Made by a program: the position numbers and the translations under genes. A stretch of DNA of 35,597 nucleotides. Source: Methanomicrobiales archaeon. GTDB taxonomy: Archaea; Halobacteriota; Methanomicrobia; Methanomicrobiales; Methanoculleaceae. The stretch spans positions 1-35,597 of the forward strand of contig JAAYND010000017.1 of the NCBI GenBank assembly GCA_012521035.1, in the 5' to 3' direction. The notes beneath the pieces are model-generated. The model made no database searches and was not told the DNA's origin. It saw nothing but the letters and a program-made list of their open reading frames with translations. This document shows positions 1 through 8,390 of the stretch, one piece after another; position 1 is the first letter of the stretch; each line of letters starts with the position of its first letter.

Positions 1-680
1 AAGAACTCTCCGGGTTCGAGCTCAGCGAGTTCCTCGACCTCCTTTCTGGATGAGAAGAAGAGATTGACGGCTTTTAAGTCATTCTCGATCGAGAGCTTCC
101 CGATGATCTGGCTGTTGCACTGCGAGAGAACGTTCTTTGCCACGAGCGACGGCCGCTGGGTTGCGACCATCAATCCGAGTCCGCGTTTCCGGCCCCGGCG
201 GGATATCTCCTCAATCCTCTGTATGGGGGTGCCGATCTGCGGTATGAACTTGTCAGCCTCCTCCACGATCAGGAGGAAGGGCTGCTTCAGCCGGCTCTCA
301 AGGTCGTAGAGGATCTCGGCGAGCTTCGTCACCTCCTCGCGCATATCCGCCGCCTCCGAGACGTCGAATATCACCGCCGCCCTGGAGCGGATGGCCTCCT
401 GCATCACCTCCCTGAGATCGACCTTCCCGATCTCCGCGTCACAACCCTCGCCGGCACCGAGCCAGATGAGGGAGAACCGGTCCTTGAGCGAGAAGTACTC
501 CCCCTCCGTATCGATGATACAGAACCCTATCCGCGCCTGGAGGAGCTGCTCACAGAGGACAGCGATCCCCCAGCTCTTCCCGGCGCCCGACTGCGCTATG
601 ATGCAGGTCCGTCCCGTGACCACCTCCTGGGCATCGACGGCGACATCCCGGTCGCCGGCCTTTCCGATGACGAGATCCAT
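1..680 (-). CDS. HerA-like / DUF87 ATPase, partial (C-terminus beyond window)
   Basis: This encodes the first 226 residues of a P-loop ATPase of the HerA/FtsK superfamily; the frame runs off the window edge. Visible motifs are Walker A (AQSGAGKS, residues 29-36), a DTEGEY segment near 57-62, a Walker B strand FLLIVEEAD (135-143), and the family-typical ATQRPSLVAKNVLSQCNS stretch (173-190). Such proteins are hexameric DNA or protein translocases; HerA proper works with NurA in end resection, but many archaeal DUF87 proteins have unknown roles. No NurA is visible. The ATG at 680-678 is the first good start; a GTG five codons upstream (695) is also in frame. Neither has a clear Shine-Dalgarno sequence, so the message may be leaderless. 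It follows the MFS gene on the same strand after 89 bases. Confidence 0.88.
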   Translation of the reverse strand, partial: MDLVIGKAGDRDVAVDAQEVVTGRTCIIAQSGAGKSWGIAVLCEQLLQARIGFCIIDTEGEYFSLKDRFSLIWLGAGEGCDAEIGKVDLREVMQEAIRSRAAVIFDVSEAADMREEVTKLAEILYDLESRLKQPFLLIVEEADKFIPQIGTPIQRIEEISRRGRKRGLGLMVATQRPSLVAKNVLSQCNSQIIGKLSIENDLKAVNLFFSSRKEVEELAELEPGEF

Positions 681-769
681 TCGATAAAATGATCACAGGA
701 TGCCGGAAGTGTTAAGGTTTCGCTTCGGTTCCACGGGGGCGTATTCGAGGATCAGAGAGAAATCCAGTG

Positions 770-2134
770 TTACCTGTTCCGGAGGAGGGATAGAACTACT
801 CCAACCACCGAGAGTACACCGAACGCAAGGAAGATCAGTTGCAGGCTCCTCTGGAACTCCGGGAATATAGCCGGCGTGACGACGGTCGACCCCATGATGA
901 ACGCAAAGACGACGAGGACCGCCCCCATGGAGAGCATCATGCCAAGCGATCGCATCATCGCCGTCATCGCCGATGCGCTCCCATAGAACCTCGTCTCCAC
1001 GCAGCCCATTATGGCGGTGGTGTTCGGGGACGAGAAGAGACCGAGTCCGATACCGAGGATCGCCAGGAGCGCGACGATCACCGTGATCGGCGTCGTATCC
1101 GATATAGCGGCAAGACCGAAGAGACAGACGGCCGAGAGCGCCATCCCCACCGAGGCAACGTGCCCGGGCTGCACCCGGTCGGCGAGGCGGCCCGAGATCG
1201 GTGCGACGAAGACCTGGATGATCGGCTGCACGAGGAGGAGGGTTCCCGCGGCGACGGGCTCATAGCCCCGTATGTACTGGAGGTAGAGAGAGAGGAGGAA
1301 CCCGACAGCGTATGTGGCGCTGTAGTTGATCAGGGCGGCGCCGTTTGATGCGGCAAAGACACGGTTTTTCGTGAAGAGCGATACCGGGAAGAGAGGGCTT
1401 TTGCGCCGCCGCTCCACCACGTAGAAGGCCGCCCCGAGGATGAGCGCCGCTACGAGGAGGAGCATGCCGTCCGGGGTGGTAGCTCTCGCGAGGCCCAGGA
1501 AGAGGCAGAAGATCAGGGCGGAAGAGAGGATCAGGCCCGGCAGATCGAACTCCTCTGGATGCCGCTCGTTCAGGAACGCCGGGAACCTTCCGGCGTAGGC
1601 GAGAGCCGGGACAGCGATGGCCAGGGTCACGACAAATATGCTTCTCCAGCCGAAGAACTGGGTCAGTGCACCACCGAGGAACGGGCCGAGGGAGAGGCCG
1701 GCATAGACTGCGGTGGCGTTGAGCCCGATGGCGTAACCCCGCTCGCCAGGCGGGTAGAGACAGGTGATCAGGGCCACGCTGTTTGCGTAGATCATGGCGC
1801 CGCCGATCCCCTGCACGAACCTGAAGAGGAGGAGCATGCCGATCGTGGGCGTGAAGATGGAGAGGAGAGAGCCCACGACATAGACGATGACCCCGATCAT
1901 GAAGACGGTGACCCGTCCCCGGGAGTCACCGAGCTTTCCCGCCGGGAGGAGGAATATGACCGATGCGAGGAGGTAGGCACTCGTGACCCAGGCGAGTGTT
2001 GCAGCGTCGGCGACGAATTCCGCCCCGATTGCCGGGAGGGCGAGGTTGACCGCTGTGCCGGTGAAGGGATTTAAGAACGTTGCGATGGTGATGAGTATCA
2101 GGACGAATCTTCGCGAGTATGACTGCTCCACCAT
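770..2134 (-). CDS. MFS transporter, DHA2 (EmrB/QacA)-like drug exporter
   Basis: This is a 454-residue integral membrane protein with about 14 hydrophobic segments, the usual number for the DHA2 branch of the major facilitator superfamily. Family motifs are visible: the motif A region GKLGDSRGRV after the second membrane helix (about residues 66-75), LLLFRFVQGIGGA in helix 4, and the motif C-like LGPFLGGALTQFFGWRSIF in helix 5. It should export drugs or metabolites against the proton gradient; the substrate cannot be read from sequence. The start is ATG 2134-2132, with GAGG four bases upstream as a short-spaced ribosome binding site. The gene lies between a DUF5518 gene and the HerA-like gene, all on the minus strand. 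Confidence 0.9.
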   Translation of the reverse strand: MVEQSYSRRFVLILITIATFLNPFTGTAVNLALPAIGAEFVADAATLAWVTSAYLLASVIFLLPAGKLGDSRGRVTVFMIGVIVYVVGSLLSIFTPTIGMLLLFRFVQGIGGAMIYANSVALITCLYPPGERGYAIGLNATAVYAGLSLGPFLGGALTQFFGWRSIFVVTLAIAVPALAYAGRFPAFLNERHPEEFDLPGLILSSALIFCLFLGLARATTPDGMLLLVAALILGAAFYVVERRRKSPLFPVSLFTKNRVFAASNGAALINYSATYAVGFLLSLYLQYIRGYEPVAAGTLLLVQPIIQVFVAPISGRLADRVQPGHVASVGMALSAVCLFGLAAISDTTPITVIVALLAILGIGLGLFSSPNTTAIMGCVETRFYGSASAMTAMMRSLGMMLSMGAVLVVFAFIMGSTVVTPAIFPEFQRSLQLIFLAFGVLSVVGVVLSLLRNR

Positions 2135-2325
2135 TATTCCTCGTGCAAAACCCGACCCGGGCCCTGCAGTACAGAGTATTCGCGTTCATCGGGGATAAGA
2201 GCACTGACCCACCCGGATCGGCTCCGGGCGGAAAGGAGGGGGGAGGAGGCCACCCTGACCCTCAAAACAGGTATCGAGGCACCGATCTCTCACGGGGACG
2301 CGCAGGGCTGACCGACCCGGGAGCC

Positions 2326-2664
2326 CTACCGCCGGATCGCCCCTGCGATGGCGCCGCCGATGAGGGAGAGCAGACCCTGGTAGATGAACGCCGATACTAT
2401 GATGATAAGCGACGTCCCGACGCCCGCGATGAACCCGAACGCCCCGAGGAGAACCGTGCCGCCTATAAGGAGCAGCACCGAGATGATGATGGCGCCGAGG
2501 ATGCCGGCGAACAGTCCGGCTTTTGCGCCGTTCCCGATCCCGCCCCTGACCATCCAGCCGGCGACGAATCCACCGACCAGTGGCCCGACGACAGGCAGCA
2601 GGAAGCCGAGTATGAGCCCTACGAGCCAGCCTACGATGACACCTGTCCAGAAATTATTTGCCAT
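2326..2664 (-). CDS. DUF5518 family small membrane protein
   Basis: This 112-residue protein is almost entirely hydrophobic and glycine-rich. About four membrane segments are visible, including GVIVGWLVGLILGFLLPVVG and the stretch around residues 48-73. The pattern matches DUF5518, a small archaeal membrane family common in methanogens and haloarchaea, whose function is not known. A TATA-like element (2701-2710, read on the minus strand) lies about 37 bases upstream of the ATG at 2664, so it probably has its own promoter. A 191-base gap separates it from the MFS gene downstream, so the two need not be co-transcribed. Confidence 0.75.
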   Translation of the reverse strand: MANNFWTGVIVGWLVGLILGFLLPVVGPLVGGFVAGWMVRGGIGNGAKAGLFAGILGAIIISVLLLIGGTVLLGAFGFIAGVGTSLIIIVSAFIYQGLLSLIGGAIAGAIRR

Positions 2665-2699
2665 AACCTATTCTTCACCGGCGGATGGACACGGAGATC

Positions 2700-2711
2700 T
2701 ATAATATAAAC
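2700..2711 (-). promoter_or_regulatory. Archaeal TATA box for the DUF5518 gene
   Basis: On the minus strand this reads TTTATATTAT, close to the methanogen TATA consensus, and lies 37-46 bases upstream of the DUF5518 ATG. That spacing allows a short leader with a GGTGAAG-like ribosome binding site. Confidence 0.5.
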
Positions 2712-2729
2712 GTTGGGGTCGGGCCCCGG

Positions 2730-3674
2730 TTATGGGTGAATCCGGGTGCCCACACGCCCGGCCAGGGCGTCGCCCGCAGAGTCGAGCGACGTTATGATCA
2801 CCCGGCGGCCCCCGGCCTCCAGGAACGCTATCGCCGCCTCGATCTTTGGCCCCATGGTTCCGGGCGGGAAATGCGTAGCCGCAAGATGCTCTTTTGCCTC
2901 GGCGACCGTCATATCGCGGAGTACCTTCTGGTCCGGAGAACCATAATCCAGGTAGACGGACTCGACATCCGTCAGGATCAGGAGATCGTCGGCATCGACG
3001 AGCCGGGCGAGGAGTGCTGCGGTGTAATCCTTGTCCACAACGCCCTCGACGCCGTGGAGGGTGCCGCCCGGACCATCGACAACCGGTATACCCCCACCAC
3101 CGGCAGCGATCACGACCGCCCCGCCGTGGAAGAGACGGGATATGACCTCCCTCTCCACGATGGTCACCGGGCGCGGCGAGGGAACCACCCGCCGGTACCC
3201 ACGGTTCGGGAGCTCCACCATCTTCCAGCCATTCTTTTCTATGAGATCCCCTGCCTGCTTTTCAGTATAGTATGGACCGATCGGCTTTGTCGGGTTCTCA
3301 AACGCCGGATCATCGCCCCTGACCAGGGTCTGCGTCAGCACAGCCACGACCGGGCGGGCGTATCCCGCCTCATTGAGAGCCTCATTCAGCGACTGCTGGA
3401 GCATGTACCCGATCATGCCCTGGCTCTCGGCCCCGCAGACATCGAGCGGCATCGGCGGGAGGATATCCTTTGCTATCTCGTTTCGGAGGAGGATATCCCC
3501 CACCTGCGGCCCGTTTCCATGCGTTACGATGACGTCATACCCCGCGCGGATGATATCCACGATATGCCTTGATGTCCGGCGGACGTTTGCGAGCTGCGCC
3601 TCAGCGGTTCCCTTCTCCCCGTGCCGCCGGATGGCGTTACCGCCGAGCGCTATAACCACAGCCTTCTCCACCAT
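2730..3674 (-). CDS. arcC: Carbamate kinase
   Basis: Carbamate kinase converts carbamoyl phosphate and ADP to ATP, CO2 and ammonia, the energy-yielding last step of the arginine deiminase pathway. At 314 residues it is full length for the family. Hallmarks are the N-terminal IALGGNAI (residues 8-15), VTHGNGPQVGDILLRNE (about 50-66), the AESQGMIGY segment, GPYYTEKQAG, and AAGGGGIPVV (about 190-199), which belong to the amino-acid kinase fold. It starts five bases after the arcA stop, so the two genes form one operon in the order arcA-arcC. The family also includes biosynthetic carbamate kinase-like enzymes, but the arcA neighbour favours the catabolic role. Confidence 0.93.
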   Translation of the reverse strand: MVEKAVVIALGGNAIRRHGEKGTAEAQLANVRRTSRHIVDIIRAGYDVIVTHGNGPQVGDILLRNEIAKDILPPMPLDVCGAESQGMIGYMLQQSLNEALNEAGYARPVVAVLTQTLVRGDDPAFENPTKPIGPYYTEKQAGDLIEKNGWKMVELPNRGYRRVVPSPRPVTIVEREVISRLFHGGAVVIAAGGGGIPVVDGPGGTLHGVEGVVDKDYTAALLARLVDADDLLILTDVESVYLDYGSPDQKVLRDMTVAEAKEHLAATHFPPGTMGPKIEAAIAFLEAGGRRVIITSLDSAGDALAGRVGTRIHP

Positions 3675-3679
3675 TCACA

Positions 3680-4978
3680 TCACCCCCTCTCCAGTGCACA
3701 GGTCATACAGTGAGGACCACCGTATCCCCCGGTCAGGTTCTCGAAGTGCAACGGATAGGTCTCGATATCGTGCTGGTAGAACTCCACCCGGTGCGGGAAG
3801 AACTGGCCGGCGTTTCGGATCCGGCGGTAGTCCTCCTCTGCGTGCCGGAGGAGATCCCCGTAGCGTTCCGGATCGGCCCCGGCCTTCCTCGCCAGGTTTG
3901 TAAGCACCATCTTCATAACCCGCTCGCCCTCTACCGTGAGGATGATACCGTCCTGGATACAGAGGACGTTTGCGGCGTAGGAGAGTTGTTCAAGGACCGA
4001 GAGGTCGATCACCGCAAAACCCTTTGAGCGGATGTAGTCATGGAGGCTCATGGTCTCCCCCGATGGCTCGTATCCCTCGCCCGCCCGGTGGTAGATATCA
4101 ACCTCTGCCTTCCGGAGGAGGAACTCAGCGCCGATCACCACATCGCTCGATGCGACGTTGAAGTAGGTATCGAGGTGCATATCGATCATCGGGTCAGGCC
4201 GCCCGCTCGGTATGAGGGGATGGCCCGGCTGGTGGACGACACCGATCTCATCAAAACCCGTGGCACAGGTGAGGAACTGGCGGATCCCGGCCTCGTTCGT
4301 CCGGTCCCCGGTGCCGATGAGGGCAAACTCCCCCATAGGTATGAAGTCGCCGCCCTCAAACGTCCCGGGCTCCTGTATCGTTCCGGCGATGGGGATGCCG
4401 AGGATCTCCCAGAGGAACCGGGTTATATCAACCTCCCGGGACCGCTGCGGTTTTGCCGGCCGCGTGCTGACGAGGCCGCACCCGGTGACCACCTGCTGAT
4501 CGCGCATGAAGTAGAGATTTGTGAGCGGTCCATGCCCCTGAATCCGGACATCCACACCGCCACCGGTATCCGCCTGCCCCACCTCAAGGACCGGGCTTAA
4601 GAGGAGGAGGGTGAAGAAGTGCTGCGAGTCGAGGGCATCTGCGTTTTCTTCCATGCTCCTCCGGGCCGCCTCAACCTCCTCGCCCTCGCCCCTGATGGTG
4701 ACGGCCTCGTGTGCCTGCTCGATGAGTCGCCGGCGCACGGCAGGGTCACGGTCAGCGGTATCGAGGATGGTCTCCTTGAGCCGCAGAACCCGGACGCCGA
4801 ACTCTTCCCGGAGTGTATACTCAAGGCGCTCGTGCTCCCGGCGCGCCTCGTAGCGGCTGAACGCCCGCTCGTAGAGCGCCGCATGCGGATCGAGCAACCC
4901 GAAGAACATCTCAATTCCTGGCCGGTGGACGGCAACCCGCCGGAGCCTCTCCCATTCTGCCTGAACTCTCGCTGTCAT
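3680..4978 (-). CDS. arcA: Arginine deiminase
   Basis: Arginine deiminase hydrolyses L-arginine to citrulline and ammonia. The 432-residue length and the catalytic set fit the guanidino-group-modifying superfamily: MRD (Asp160), FEGGD (Glu208, Asp211), MHLD (His268, Asp270) and the C-terminal GGPHCMTC motif, where Cys424 is the expected nucleophile. It is the first gene of a two-gene operon with arcC. The middle enzyme of the pathway, ornithine carbamoyltransferase, and an arginine/ornithine antiporter are not in this window and would have to be elsewhere. A strong 21-base hairpin lies just upstream of the ATG and touches the GAGGGG ribosome binding site, so translation may be controlled there. 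Confidence 0.92.
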   Translation of the reverse strand: MTARVQAEWERLRRVAVHRPGIEMFFGLLDPHAALYERAFSRYEARREHERLEYTLREEFGVRVLRLKETILDTADRDPAVRRRLIEQAHEAVTIRGEGEEVEAARRSMEENADALDSQHFFTLLLLSPVLEVGQADTGGGVDVRIQGHGPLTNLYFMRDQQVVTGCGLVSTRPAKPQRSREVDITRFLWEILGIPIAGTIQEPGTFEGGDFIPMGEFALIGTGDRTNEAGIRQFLTCATGFDEIGVVHQPGHPLIPSGRPDPMIDMHLDTYFNVASSDVVIGAEFLLRKAEVDIYHRAGEGYEPSGETMSLHDYIRSKGFAVIDLSVLEQLSYAANVLCIQDGIILTVEGERVMKMVLTNLARKAGADPERYGDLLRHAEEDYRRIRNAGQFFPHRVEFYQHDIETYPLHFENLTGGYGGPHCMTCALERG

Positions 4979-4986
4979 CTAACCCC

Positions 4987-5007
4987 TCGCCCCCGCCCGG
5001 GGGGCGA
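4987..5007 (-). promoter_or_regulatory. GC-rich hairpin in the arcA 5' leader
   Basis: A perfect inverted repeat with 8-base arms (TCGCCCCC / GGGGGCGA) and a 5-base loop ends 8 bases upstream of the arcA ATG. On the minus-strand transcript its last bases overlap the GAGGGG ribosome binding site. Folding would partly hide that site. That this regulates arcA is inference. Confidence 0.45.
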
Positions 5008-5406
5008 TCACTCCTGCAGAAAGTGGACCATTCTGACGCTTGATGAGAAAACTGGTGCTTGAGGTGGCGGCAAACGCCGTCTGATCGTTGAGAAAGGTTT
5101 TTATGTATTGATGCATCCGTTGGCACTCCAGTCAGGAAACTTCTCGCTGGAAAATGGATAAATCTGTCGCGAACCCTGCCCACCCATCGACCGGGGGAGC
5201 GAAATCCTGGAAACCGCCGCGCCGCCCTGGCGCACGATGCGAAGTCGGAGGGCGGGTTATCGGGGATTTTTGCCGCACGGTATCCCGGGCCGAAGCCGGA
5301 TATGAGCAATTTTGCGATTATCCGCATCCGGAGAGGGGAAAAGAAAATATGGACGTTCTACATGAAAGTACTGTTACGCGCCGGGCGGAGAACAGGGCGG
5401 CACCTC
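5008..5406. other. Divergent intergenic region between arcA and the ABC exporter
   Basis: About 400 bases without a supported gene separate the minus-strand arcA leader from the plus-strand ABC gene. An AT-rich element at 5098-5110 reads TTTTTATGTATTG on the plus strand and CAATACATAAAAA on the minus strand, so it could act as a TATA box for either side. A second AT-rich patch (5339-5352, AAAGAAAATATGG) lies about 55 bases before the ABC start and may be its promoter. Open frames running through here have no family resemblance. Confidence 0.4.
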
Positions 5407-6357
5407 ATGAGGGAGGATAACATCATCGAGGTGAGAGACCTCGAACATTCATTTGGCGAGATTCAGGCAGTGCGTAGCGTCAGTTTCAGCGTCCGGAAAG
5501 GTGAGATCTTCTCCTTCCTCGGTCCGAACGGTGCGGGAAAGAGCACAACCATCAACGTCCTGACGACGCTCCTCCCCATACAGAAGGGCACAGTGCGGGT
5601 GGCCGGCTACGACCTCGCGCGGGAGCCCGAGAGGGTCAGGGAGTCTATCGGCATCGTCTTTCAGGATGAGGTTCTGGACCGCGATCTCACGGTCTGGGAG
5701 ACGATGGAGTTTCACGGGCGACTCTACTCGATCCCCCGCGATGAGCGGCGGCAGAGGATCGATGATATGCTCGCAGTGGTGGAACTTGAGGCAAAACGGG
5801 ATGTGCGGACAAAGCACCTCTCGGGCGGCATGAAACGGCGACTCGAGATCGCGCGCGGGCTTATGACCAGGCCAGAAGTCCTCTTCCTGGACGAGCCGAC
5901 GCAGGGACTTGATCCCCAGACCCGGCTGCGGATGTGGGACTACATCAGGCAGGTGAACGCTGCCGGGACGACGATATTCCTGACGACGCACTACATGGAC
6001 GAGGCCGATATGCTCTCAGACCGGATCAGCATCATCGACCACGGCAGGATCGTCGTAACCGGTACCCCCGAGGAGCTCAAGGATGCCCTCGGCGAGGATG
6101 TTATCTACCTGGAGACCGTGGATGACGCGAGGGCAGAGGAAGCCATCCAGGGGATCGATGAGATACGATCGATCACGGAGTCACCCAGGGGGCTTTCGAT
6201 AACGATATCAACCGATGGAAGTCACTGCCTCCCGAGGATCGTCGAGCTGGTGCGCGGCGCCGGCATCGATATCGTGAGCGCGAACCTCAAGAAACCGACG
6301 ATGGACGACGTATTCGTCCACTACACCGGCAGGGAACTGCGCGACATGGGAGGGTGA
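5407..6357 (+). CDS. ABC transporter ATP-binding protein, DrrA type
   Basis: This is a 316-residue ATPase subunit. Walker A is GPNGAGKST (39-47), the Q-loop lies in IVFQDEVLDRDLTV, the signature is LSGGMKRRLEIARGLM (from about 138), Walker B is VLFLDEPT (158-165), and the switch histidine is in TTHYMDEAD (about 195). The C-terminal ~100 residues form the extra domain typical of the DrrA/daunorubicin-resistance and ABC-2 exporters. I chose ATG 5407 because it directly precedes the first strand (IIEVRDLEHSFG); in-frame upstream codons at 5302 and 5362 add a basic stretch with no family similarity. The permease follows after nine bases. The cargo is unknown; drugs, lipids and glycan precursors are all possible. 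Confidence 0.92.
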   Translation: MREDNIIEVRDLEHSFGEIQAVRSVSFSVRKGEIFSFLGPNGAGKSTTINVLTTLLPIQKGTVRVAGYDLAREPERVRESIGIVFQDEVLDRDLTVWETMEFHGRLYSIPRDERRQRIDDMLAVVELEAKRDVRTKHLSGGMKRRLEIARGLMTRPEVLFLDEPTQGLDPQTRLRMWDYIRQVNAAGTTIFLTTHYMDEADMLSDRISIIDHGRIVVTGTPEELKDALGEDVIYLETVDDARAEEAIQGIDEIRSITESPRGLSITISTDGSHCLPRIVELVRGAGIDIVSANLKKPTMDDVFVHYTGRELRDMGG

Positions 6358-6366
6358 GGGGATCGA

Positions 6367-7203
6367 ATGGCATGGGAGTTTCTTACCGTCTACTGGCGGG
6401 AGATGATCAGGTTTGTCAGGTTCAGGACGCAACTTTTCTCGTCGCTCCTGCAACCGGCGCTCTGGATGGCGTTCTTCGGTGTCGCAATGTCAGCAAACTT
6501 CAACCGGTTCACCGCTACCATCCCCGTCCCGCCGGGCACGATCCCGGTCGATTACCTCACGTTCATGGCCGCCGGCATGATCGCGATGACGAGCCTCTTT
6601 ACGAGCCTCTTCGGCGGCATGAGTCTCCTATTCGATAAGAACTGGGGGTTGATGCGGGAGATGCTCGCAAGCCCCATGCCCCGGACCCACATAATGCTGG
6701 GGGTCAGCCTCTCGGGTATAACGAAGTCGTTCATCCAGGTCGTGATCATAATGGCGTTTGGCCTCATCCTCGGGGTCGAGTTCTTCCCGGGGTACTCACC
6801 GGCCCGGATCGCCGTCTCGATCCTCGGCATACTCACCTTCGTCGGTGTCTTCTCGCTCGGGTTCCTCCTCTTCTCATCAAACATATCGATGCGTCTAGAG
6901 AGCCCTGAGGGACTCCAGGGGATCATCACCCTCCTCACGATGCCGCTCTTCTTCGTCTCTAACGCCCTCTACCCGATCCAGGCCTTCCCCCCATTCTTGC
7001 AGACCCTCTCGGCATACAACCCCCTGACACACCTGGTCAACGGTATCCGCTACTTCGCCCTCGGAAGCGAGTTCTTCGCTGTCGGTGCGGAGTACTCCTA
7101 CACCCCGGCCGATATCCTCCTCTCGTTCTCCTACCTCCTGGTCTTCGCGGCGGTGATGTACATACTCGCCCGGCAGGCGTTCCAGAGAGCGGTGGTGACG
7201 TAG
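6367..7203 (+). CDS. ABC-2 type permease, DrrB type
   Basis: This 278-residue integral membrane subunit pairs with the preceding ATPase. Six hydrophobic segments can be seen, with the family-typical pattern: LFSSLLQPALWMAFFGVAM near the start, an amphipathic region with GLMREMLASPMPR (about 98-110) that is the coupling segment of ABC-2 permeases, and MPLFFVSNALYPIQAFPPFL near 192-211. The gene has a GAGGGG ribosome binding site and starts nine bases after the ATPase stop, so the two are co-translated. No tail motif shows the substrate. Confidence 0.92.
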   Translation: MAWEFLTVYWREMIRFVRFRTQLFSSLLQPALWMAFFGVAMSANFNRFTATIPVPPGTIPVDYLTFMAAGMIAMTSLFTSLFGGMSLLFDKNWGLMREMLASPMPRTHIMLGVSLSGITKSFIQVVIIMAFGLILGVEFFPGYSPARIAVSILGILTFVGVFSLGFLLFSSNISMRLESPEGLQGIITLLTMPLFFVSNALYPIQAFPPFLQTLSAYNPLTHLVNGIRYFALGSEFFAVGAEYSYTPADILLSFSYLLVFAAVMYILARQAFQRAVVT

Positions 7204-7284
7204 TATCTCACCCCGCCGGGACGCGGATCAAAAACCTGCCCGTAACCTTTTACCTGCACCGGATCAATCTCTCGTGTATCCGCC

Positions 7285-8259
7285 ATGACACATCTTCTCT
7301 CCTTCACTGCCGGGGGGGTGACCTGCGCCCTCCCTCTTGCCAGGATCCGGCAGGTCATCAGTATGGTGGAGCTCAAGGCCCCGGCCGGAGAGCGCCCCGG
7401 GGAGATCGGAACCATGAACCTGCATGGCAGGACTGTGCCGGTCTACTCGCTCCGGAGGCTTCTCGCCCTCCCCGATCGCCCGCCACGCTCCGGCGATGCC
7501 CTCGTCATCGCTCACGGGGATCCAGACTGCGTGGCTCTCCAGGTGGATGCCGTGAAGGGGGTTCGGGCGGGGACGATTCCCACCCCGCAGGTGAGGGGAC
7601 CATCCTCCTCCCCCGGCGCGATCCTGACCGAAGAGGAGGTCTTCATATACGATCTCCCCCTGTTCATCGCGGCGGGAGGAAGCGTACCGCTCCCCCTCCC
7701 CCCGGGCACGGCCGGCGCGGATGAGGACGAAACCCCCCGCGATCCCGTGAAGGAGAGCGCGATCCTCGCCGAGCGGGCCAGGGCGTTCTCGGAGCCAGAG
7801 GAAGAGCCTCGCGAGACCACATCTCCTGAACTCCTCACGTTCCAGCTCGCCGGCCAGGAATACGCCGTCAGAATGCAGTACATCCGGGAGGTCTTCATCA
7901 TACGCGAGATCACGCCGGTCCCGGGGGTGCCCGATTTCATCGCCGGAATCGGCGCCATCAGGGGAGAGATCATATCCATAGTCGACCTCCGCACGCTCTT
8001 CTCCATACCGAAGCACGGTCTGACAGACCTCAACCGGGTCATCGTCCTATCCAATGGGGAAGTGGCCTTCGGGATCCTTGCCGATTACATAACAGGTATC
8101 GGTATCCGGCCGACCGACCGGCTCGCCCCTGTAGAACCGGGTATGACGCCCATCGACCGGAGATACCTGATGGGGGTTGCGGATGGATCGGTTATCGTTC
8201 TCGATGCTGCAGCGATCCTCGCCGATCCGGGGATGGTGGTGGATGAGACCAGGAAATAA
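7285..8259 (+). CDS. CheW-like adaptor with two CheW domains
   Basis: CheW adaptors bridge chemoreceptors and the kinase CheA at the membrane-bound signalling array. This 324-residue protein holds two copies of the fold. A diverged first copy occupies about residues 1-125 (LLSFTAGGVTCALPLARIRQVI). An acidic proline-rich linker follows, then a well conserved second copy from about 182 (LLTFQLAGQEYAVRMQYIRE, then GIGAIRGEIISIVDLRTLF). Single-domain CheW proteins are about 150 residues, so this is a doubled form that could link two partners. No clear ribosome binding site precedes ATG 7285, so a leaderless transcript is possible. A chemoreceptor and CheA follow on the same strand. Confidence 0.88.
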   Translation: MTHLLSFTAGGVTCALPLARIRQVISMVELKAPAGERPGEIGTMNLHGRTVPVYSLRRLLALPDRPPRSGDALVIAHGDPDCVALQVDAVKGVRAGTIPTPQVRGPSSSPGAILTEEEVFIYDLPLFIAAGGSVPLPLPPGTAGADEDETPRDPVKESAILAERARAFSEPEEEPRETTSPELLTFQLAGQEYAVRMQYIREVFIIREITPVPGVPDFIAGIGAIRGEIISIVDLRTLFSIPKHGLTDLNRVIVLSNGEVAFGILADYITGIGIRPTDRLAPVEPGMTPIDRRYLMGVADGSVIVLDAAAILADPGMVVDETRK

Positions 8260-8263
8260 TCCT

Positions 8264-8283
8264 GCATAATTCAGCCATTATGC
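8264..8283. other. Inverted repeat after the CheW gene
   Basis: GCATAAT and ATTATGC form perfect 7-base arms around a 6-base spacer, starting 5 bases after the CheW stop and about 40 bases before the chemoreceptor TATA-like element. The symmetric AT-rich form fits an operator for a dimeric regulator; it is also followed by an A-rich rather than a T-rich run, which argues against a plus-strand terminator. Confidence 0.4.
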
Positions 8284-8320
8284 TAAAAATCCCTGCAGAA
8301 CTCCCCCTTTTGAGATGAAA

Positions 8321-8330
8321 CATTATTTAA
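8321..8330 (+). promoter_or_regulatory. TATA-like element for the chemoreceptor gene
   Basis: CATTATTTAA lies 61 bases before the start codon. The expected transcription start near 8352 leaves a short leader with a GGAGG site at 8379-8383, seven bases before the ATG at 8391. Confidence 0.45.
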
Positions 8331-8390
8331 CCCGCGGAGGAGCATCAATTTATTGAGTCATAGAGGAGCGAGTGGAACGGAGGCAAGCCC

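Noticed and set aside
839-2074. Long plus-strand frames opposite the MFS gene
   Set aside because: They are rich in Arg, Glu, His and Asp as expected for antisense of a GC-rich membrane protein gene; the minus-strand MFS protein is convincing.
5154-5420. 88-codon frame upstream of the ABC gene
   Set aside because: It overlaps the ABC start in another frame, has no ribosome binding site and no family motif.
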